Source: Isoetes taiwanensis
Lineage: Eukaryota; Streptophyta; Lycopodiopsida; Isoetales; Isoetaceae
Length of the DNA stretch: 64,000 bases
Direction: 5' to 3'
Assembly (NCBI GenBank): GCA_021234155.1
Contig: JAJEKV010000001.1
Span: 29,156,177 to 29,220,176, forward strand
Below, piece by piece: positions 59,459 through 64,000 of this stretch (its first letter is position 1; the number at the start of each line of letters is the position of its first letter). The position numbers were made by a program, and so were the translations under genes. The notes beneath the pieces were generated by a model. It saw nothing but the letters and a program-made list of their open reading frames with translations, did no database searches and had not been told where the DNA came from.

Positions 59459-60079
59459 CAAAAAGTTTAGAATTCAAACCAGAAAAAAACTAGAATTCAT
59501 TTGAGGCTTTCATCACCTGTAGCTTTTGAATTTCATCACAATAAAACAAATAGAACATAAGTAAAAGTTACCATAAAGATAGAGCAGATTGATCCCATTA
59601 TTCTGAAAGTCATAAAGTTTGCAACACCCATACACAAACATTTTTCAACTGGAATTTAACAACAGCCTTTGGCCTCCATGGATTCTTGTGATGAGAAACC
59701 AAAGTGGGAAACTTTTCTGCTTGTTAGCACAAGGATCTAGAAGCCTTGGAATTTGCTTAATAACTGCCTCAAAATCTAAAAATGCATGGTAATTTTTTGC
59801 AAGCTTCATTTGGAATGAGCCATAAAATAATATCCAATAGCGCAATCCTGTATTAATCAGCTGGTAGGATGTGAAAGCCTACCAAACCCGGCCGAAAAAT
59901 TGCTGTTTTAGCATAGGTAACTTAACCAAACATATCCATATCATACACTATCAAAAAGATCTCGGAGAGAGCTTTCCAACGCAATAAAAATCATCTCAAA
60001 CAGAGCTCTAGATCAAAAGTTATGATAAGAAATGCGTTGCCGGTGGGGAAACTGCACTACATGCGCCCTTCAAGCCCTT
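59459..60079. other. No recognised gene
   Basis: AT-rich; short frames such as 59645-59845 (minus) have no signature. Confidence 0.45.
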
Positions 60080-60330
60080 CATGTGCCCATTATGCACCAC
60101 ACACACAAAAAGAGGGCTTTTGTTGTGCGCCATTGGTTGTTGACCATTATGCACCACACGCACAAAAAAGGGGCTTTTGTTGTGAGCCATTGGTTGTTGC
60201 CCATTATGCACCACACATACACAAAAAGAGGGCTTTTGTTGTGAGCCTTTGGTTGTTGACCATTATGCACCACACGCACAAAAAAAGGGCTTTTGTTGTG
60301 CGCCATTGGTTGTTGACCATTGGAAAAAAA
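60080..60330 (+). repeat. Tandem repeat, about 61-bp unit, four copies
   Basis: Each unit carries CCATTATGCACCACAC, then CACAAAAA, GGGCTTTTGTTGTG and CCATTGGTTGTTG. Differences between units are few. Confidence 0.95.
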
Positions 60331-60357
60331 AAGGCTAATATCAATGGCTCAGAAATG

Positions 60358-60665
60358 GTGCACTCTAGATGTACGCATTAGTACATCCATTTGAATACAT
60401 CACGAAATCATAGGAAAACCTTAGTGAAAAGCGTACAAACCCCACAAACGAGGAACTTTGTGTACGGTGTAGATTAAGGAATAAGGGGTGAATATGCCTA
60501 TCCAACAGCTCTCGTTGCCCGGAGTCACCCCCCGTGTGAATATGCACCCAAACCAAAGGGGGTTTGAAGGGGGATTTAATTTAAAGGTAATGTAATGGTT
60601 TAATTTAATTTAATATAATGGTTTATGTTATAGGTTAAAAAAATTTTTTGCCCCTTCGGGGCTAA
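60358..60665 (+). repeat. Composite of two dispersed repeats
   Basis: 60358-60450 resembles 3855-4010 and 62540-62670. 60436-60556 is the inverse of 58977-59090. 60528-60665 repeats the 59207-59458 body, ending in a CCCCTTCGGGG motif. Confidence 0.65.
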
Positions 60666-60859
60666 GAACAAAAAACGTGACTTCACACTTGAATGAGTTG
60701 ATGTTATATTTAAACCATAAAAAATATTTAGATTTTGCTAGATATTCTAGCATTTCATTTTTACTTAGACATGTCCATAATGGTAGAATATTTTTAGAAT
60801 ATATCACTGGAATGTAGACACATTCAATTTGATCATAGCAGAGAACAAAAAACTAGAGA

Positions 60860-61570
60860 CCATACGGGAATTGAACCCTCCTAAGGACCAAAGTCTAATT
60901 AACATAAAAGCAGAAAATGACGTAGTTTATGAACGGTTTGCACAAATGCAGAAGTGGCTTATATAACCAACCTGTTCAATCTGTAATGCATAAATGCTCA
61001 TCATTAAAAGCGCATAAATGCCCATCATTAAAAGTTGTGTAACTCTGTGTATCTCTTTCTCTGTCTAGCTTTGCATACATAACACATAATGCATCCTGCA
61101 GAGATGGAAGTTGGAAATACATAACACATAATGCATCCTGCACAGATGGAAGTTGGAAATGACGATGTCCTGCAAGAATTAATGGCCTATATCAATTGTT
61201 CAATATCTGAGCTTAAGATATCTCAAAATTAGGATCTCCGCACATGTGGATCTTGGTTGGAACTATACATCATGATACAACAGCTTAAAATATCTGCAGC
61301 ACAGCATACACAGGGAATTGAACCCTCCAAGAGACCAGAGTTTAATTAATATAAGTGCAGAAAATGACATGTAGTTTATGAACAGATTGTACAAATGCAA
61401 AAGTGGCTTATATAACCAAACCTGTTCAATCTGTAACATGCATAAATGCTCATCATTGCAAGCTGTGTAACTGTGTGTATCTCTTTCTCTATTCTAGCTT
61501 TGCATACATAACACATAAGGCATCCTGCAGTGATGGAGATTGGAAATGACGGTGTCCTGCAAGAATTACA
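60860..61570 (+). repeat. Duplication of about 330 bp, copies at 60860-61190 and 61310-61570
   Basis: Both contain GGGAATTGAACCCTCC, GCAGAAAATGACRT, CTGTTCAATCTGTAA, CATAAATGCTCATCATT and CATACATAACACATAA. The first also has an internal duplication of the CATCCTGCA block (61080-61160). Confidence 0.9.
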
Positions 61571-62215
61571 GAAAGGATCAAGTTTTAAAAGCGTAAAATG
61601 AATGCATATTACAGATGAGCACCTGTTTTTCGCTTGGACAGTGTTTTTCCATGTTTGTACAATACAACAGACCAATTTCAGGATTACCTTCTTTCTTCTT
61701 GTGGAGCTTCAGGGTCTGTCACAATCCGTTGGCTATTAAAAGACTCAAAAGTAGCAGAAAATGCCCATCCTTGCCCTGCCCTGTAATCAGTGAAGCTGCT
61801 GGATCCTGCTTTTGAGGAGCAAGAGAAAAAGGTTGGTTGAAACTATACATCATGATACAAAAACTTAAAATATCTTCAGCACATGATACACATAATTACT
61901 TACAGAAAGGATCAACTTCTAAAAGCTTAAAATGAATGCATATTACAAATGGGCATCTGTTTTCACTTGGACAGTGTTTTTTCTTGTTTGTACAACATAA
62001 CAGATCAATTTCACGATTGCCTTCTTTCTTCTGGTAGAGCTTCAGGCTCTGTCACAATCTGTTAGCTATTAAGAAACTCAAAAGTAGCACAAAGTGCCCA
62101 TGTCCACAATCTGTAGACGACCTAAGGCCCTGCTCCCTGCAGCCCTTGTTCGGCCCTGTAACCAGTGAAGCTGCCGGATCCTGCTTTTGAGGAGCAAGAG
62201 AAAAAGGTTGGCTTA
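61571..62215 (+). repeat. Duplication of about 290 bp, copies at 61571-61860 and 61910-62215
   Basis: TTACAGAAAGGATCAA, CTTGGACAGTGTTTTT, CCTTCTTTCTTCT and GATCCTGCTTTTGAGGAGCA occur in both copies in the same order. Confidence 0.9.
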
Positions 62216-62539
62216 CCTTGAAGCTGCCGGATCCTACGTTTTGCGGAGCAAAAGAAGTAAGGAAATATGTTTATCTCCGTATTTGGCGCAGCGGCATTTC
62301 AAAACTAAAGGAAAGGAAGCTGAACTATGGTTTTTTTTCCACAATCTACTCGGCTACAGAAATAGAACCTCGCTCCAAGCCCTTGCCTTACCAAGCCCTG
62401 AAAGAAAATGGAAGCAGAAACCTTGAAAACTCCAAGAACCCTAAAATAACCTTGTTCGATGCTTGCATGTTCGATTTAGGATATTTGATGAAATCATAGT
62501 TGTAACCATTAAAAAATGCCACTAAAAATATTGTGATAG
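62216..62539. other. No recognised gene
   Basis: Overlapping plus-strand frames (62187-62499) have no protein signature. The upstream CTGCCGGATCCT block also recurs from the preceding duplication. Confidence 0.4.
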
Positions 62540-62670
62540 TATGCGCACTCTAGATGTACCGATTAGTACGTCTGATCAAATACCGTCACGAAATCATATA
62601 AAAACCATGTTAAAAAACGTACAAAAATACAAAAACAACCCCCTGTTATTTTGCTACATATTTATGCCAA
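62540..62670 (+). repeat. Dispersed repeat, copy 3 of the 3.9-kb family
   Basis: GCGCACTCTAGATGTACCGA matches 3851-3880, followed by a CGAAATCATATAAAAACC tract in both. Confidence 0.7.
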
Positions 62671-62944
62671 GAACTCAAATGGAAACATCATATACCAAGA
62701 ACACTTCAAGGGATCTTCAAATCTTCTAAGTTTTCTTGCTTGAATCACTTTCCTTAGCATGCTTGTGTGATCTTTTGTTGAATATCTTCACCTTGGTCTT
62801 CAAATATCCACTTCATAATGTGCAAAGATGCATTTTCCTCAAATGAATTGTGCGTGTATATCTGTGTTCAAATCAAAGTGTGAGCATGAGAATATCACAA
62901 TGAGTCTTGCTCTTCTATGCTGCCATAGCATGGTAGCATTGAGG

Positions 62945-63730
62945 CGGGGGTAGGATTTATTTTTTTCTTTTTGCAAATTTGGCACGAATCCCAAGAAATG
63001 GAAAATGGAGGTCAAAACAAGGTCTTTTTTCGAAAATTCTTTTTTCCACATGGAATGTTTTATGATGCTCTACAAGATGGAAGAATATTTGTGGAAAAAA
63101 GAGCATCTTGACTTTTTTGGCTAAAAATGGGGCTAAATTTGGTGAGATGGCAAGTTTGTGGAGTGATATGGCAAATGGATGGTGACGTCGCACAATGAGG
63201 TGATGATGTGTCAAGCAAGGTGTCAAAATGACTTTTTTCTAGTTAATACTTTTTGTGAAGCAATGATGATGTGGATGTGTATGATGATGTGGATATACTT
63301 GGGTGATGATGTGGCACAATGAAGTGATGACATGTCACATAAGGTGAAACTTTTACTGAATAGGTGATGAGGTGGATGACATGACACGTGTATGATGATA
63401 TGAATGTACTTGGGTGATGATGTGGATGATATTTGACATTTTTGAAGATGATGTGGATAATTTGGCATCAAATTTGGCACTTATGCACATACCAATGACA
63501 TGGAAAATTTGCTATTTCACGCTTGTTTGAAGAAAATGTGCATTTTCTCTCTCTATCTTGTTTTTAGAGAGAGAAAATGGTCCTAGACCATAGGAATAGC
63601 CAAATTTGGTGGAGTTTTTTGCATTTTCTCAAGGTAGTGGATGTATGATGGGTGTATGATGTATGTATGATGTATTTTGACTAGAAAAAAGACTCTTTGC
63701 CAACTTTGGCTAGGGAATATTATGATGAAG
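62945..63730 (+). repeat. Dispersed 750-bp GATGATGTGG repeat, copy 2
   Basis: Second copy of 58150-58920, with the same landmarks in the same order and more internal GATGATGTGG units. Confidence 0.75.
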
Positions 63731-64000
63731 CATGGAAATGTGTATTATGAAGCATGTCTTATGGATAGGATTGAGGCAGTAGGAATATGAAAGAACCCTT
63801 GGGAAATACAATTCATGCCAAAATGACTTGGATCTAGCCATATACCAAAGAATCTTGAGGGGTCTTCCAAACTCTAATCTTTAGGGGCCTTCACTTTAAG
63901 CTCAATTCTTCTTGCTTGAATCTCAATCTTCTTGCCATACTTGTATGATGTCTAATGAATGTCCTAGCCTTGGTTCTTCATTATATGTGTCACCTTGAAG
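63731..64000. other. No recognised gene
   Basis: AT-rich right edge; nothing identifiable. Confidence 0.4.

Noticed and set aside
60080-60330. Regularly spaced repeats resembling a CRISPR array
   Set aside because: Units are contiguous, with no unique spacers, in a plant-type nuclear context. It is an ordinary tandem repeat.

Overview
The window looks like intergenic and transposon-rich nuclear DNA of a land plant. The reasons are a decayed PLS-class pentatricopeptide-repeat (PPR) gene, an intron-containing heavy-metal-associated isoprenylated plant protein (HIPP), and abundant degraded LINEs, SINE-like tRNA heads and simple repeats in AT-rich DNA. A large, repeat-rich plant genome such as a fern is my best guess. 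That is an inference from general style, not a database result. Only one gene looks intact, the HIPP at 26.65-27.55 kb. Almost everything else is mobile or duplicated DNA.

Layout. 0-1.1 kb: PPR pseudogene (minus). 5.1-9.7 kb: two related 5'-truncated LINEs (minus) abutting each other. 10.6-11.4 kb: nested SINE/retroposon insertions with a (GATA)n tail. 11.5-12.0 kb: an unrecognised open frame. 12.6-21.5 kb: two divergently oriented, decayed, probably transposon-borne genes. One is methyltransferase-like (minus); the other has a DUF8039-like start and a DUF7869-like core (plus). They are separated by a region carrying repeated GC-rich palindromes. 21.6-22.5 kb: two tandem copies of a small unknown gene (minus). 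23.2-23.9 kb: 3' end of a second kind of LINE. 26.65-27.55 kb: HIPP gene. 28.6-30.2 kb: tRNA-like SINE heads and tandem repeats. 30.5-31.0 kb: LINE 3' end (plus).

33.1-57.2 kb is a tandem segmental duplication. A partial unit at 33.1-33.9 kb lacks a LINE and preserves the empty insertion site. It is followed by three large units (35.9-42.0, 42.0-50.0, 50.0-57.2 kb). Each of these carries exon-like pieces of an unknown gene on the minus strand and a LINE inserted at the same site with the same target duplication. The middle LINE is close to full length: coiled-coil/RRM-like ORF1, then AP-endonuclease, reverse transcriptase and a C-terminal Cys/His motif. A roughly 2-kb insert of short structured retroposon-like units lies between the empty-site unit and the first full unit. 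57.2-64 kb is non-coding with several duplicated and tandem repeats.

The most interesting signals are as follows. (1) A stem-loop near the 3' end of every LINE here, and of the unrelated-looking 34-35 kb elements, has a conserved loop but a stem whose sequence changes while its pairing is kept. (2) LINE ORF1 and ORF2 are in the same frame, separated by a single TAG. (3) Many differences between the LINE copies are the same substitution (GCTG becoming CTTTG, CAG becoming CGG) at CWG sites. This points to a methylation-linked sequencing artefact rather than evolution.
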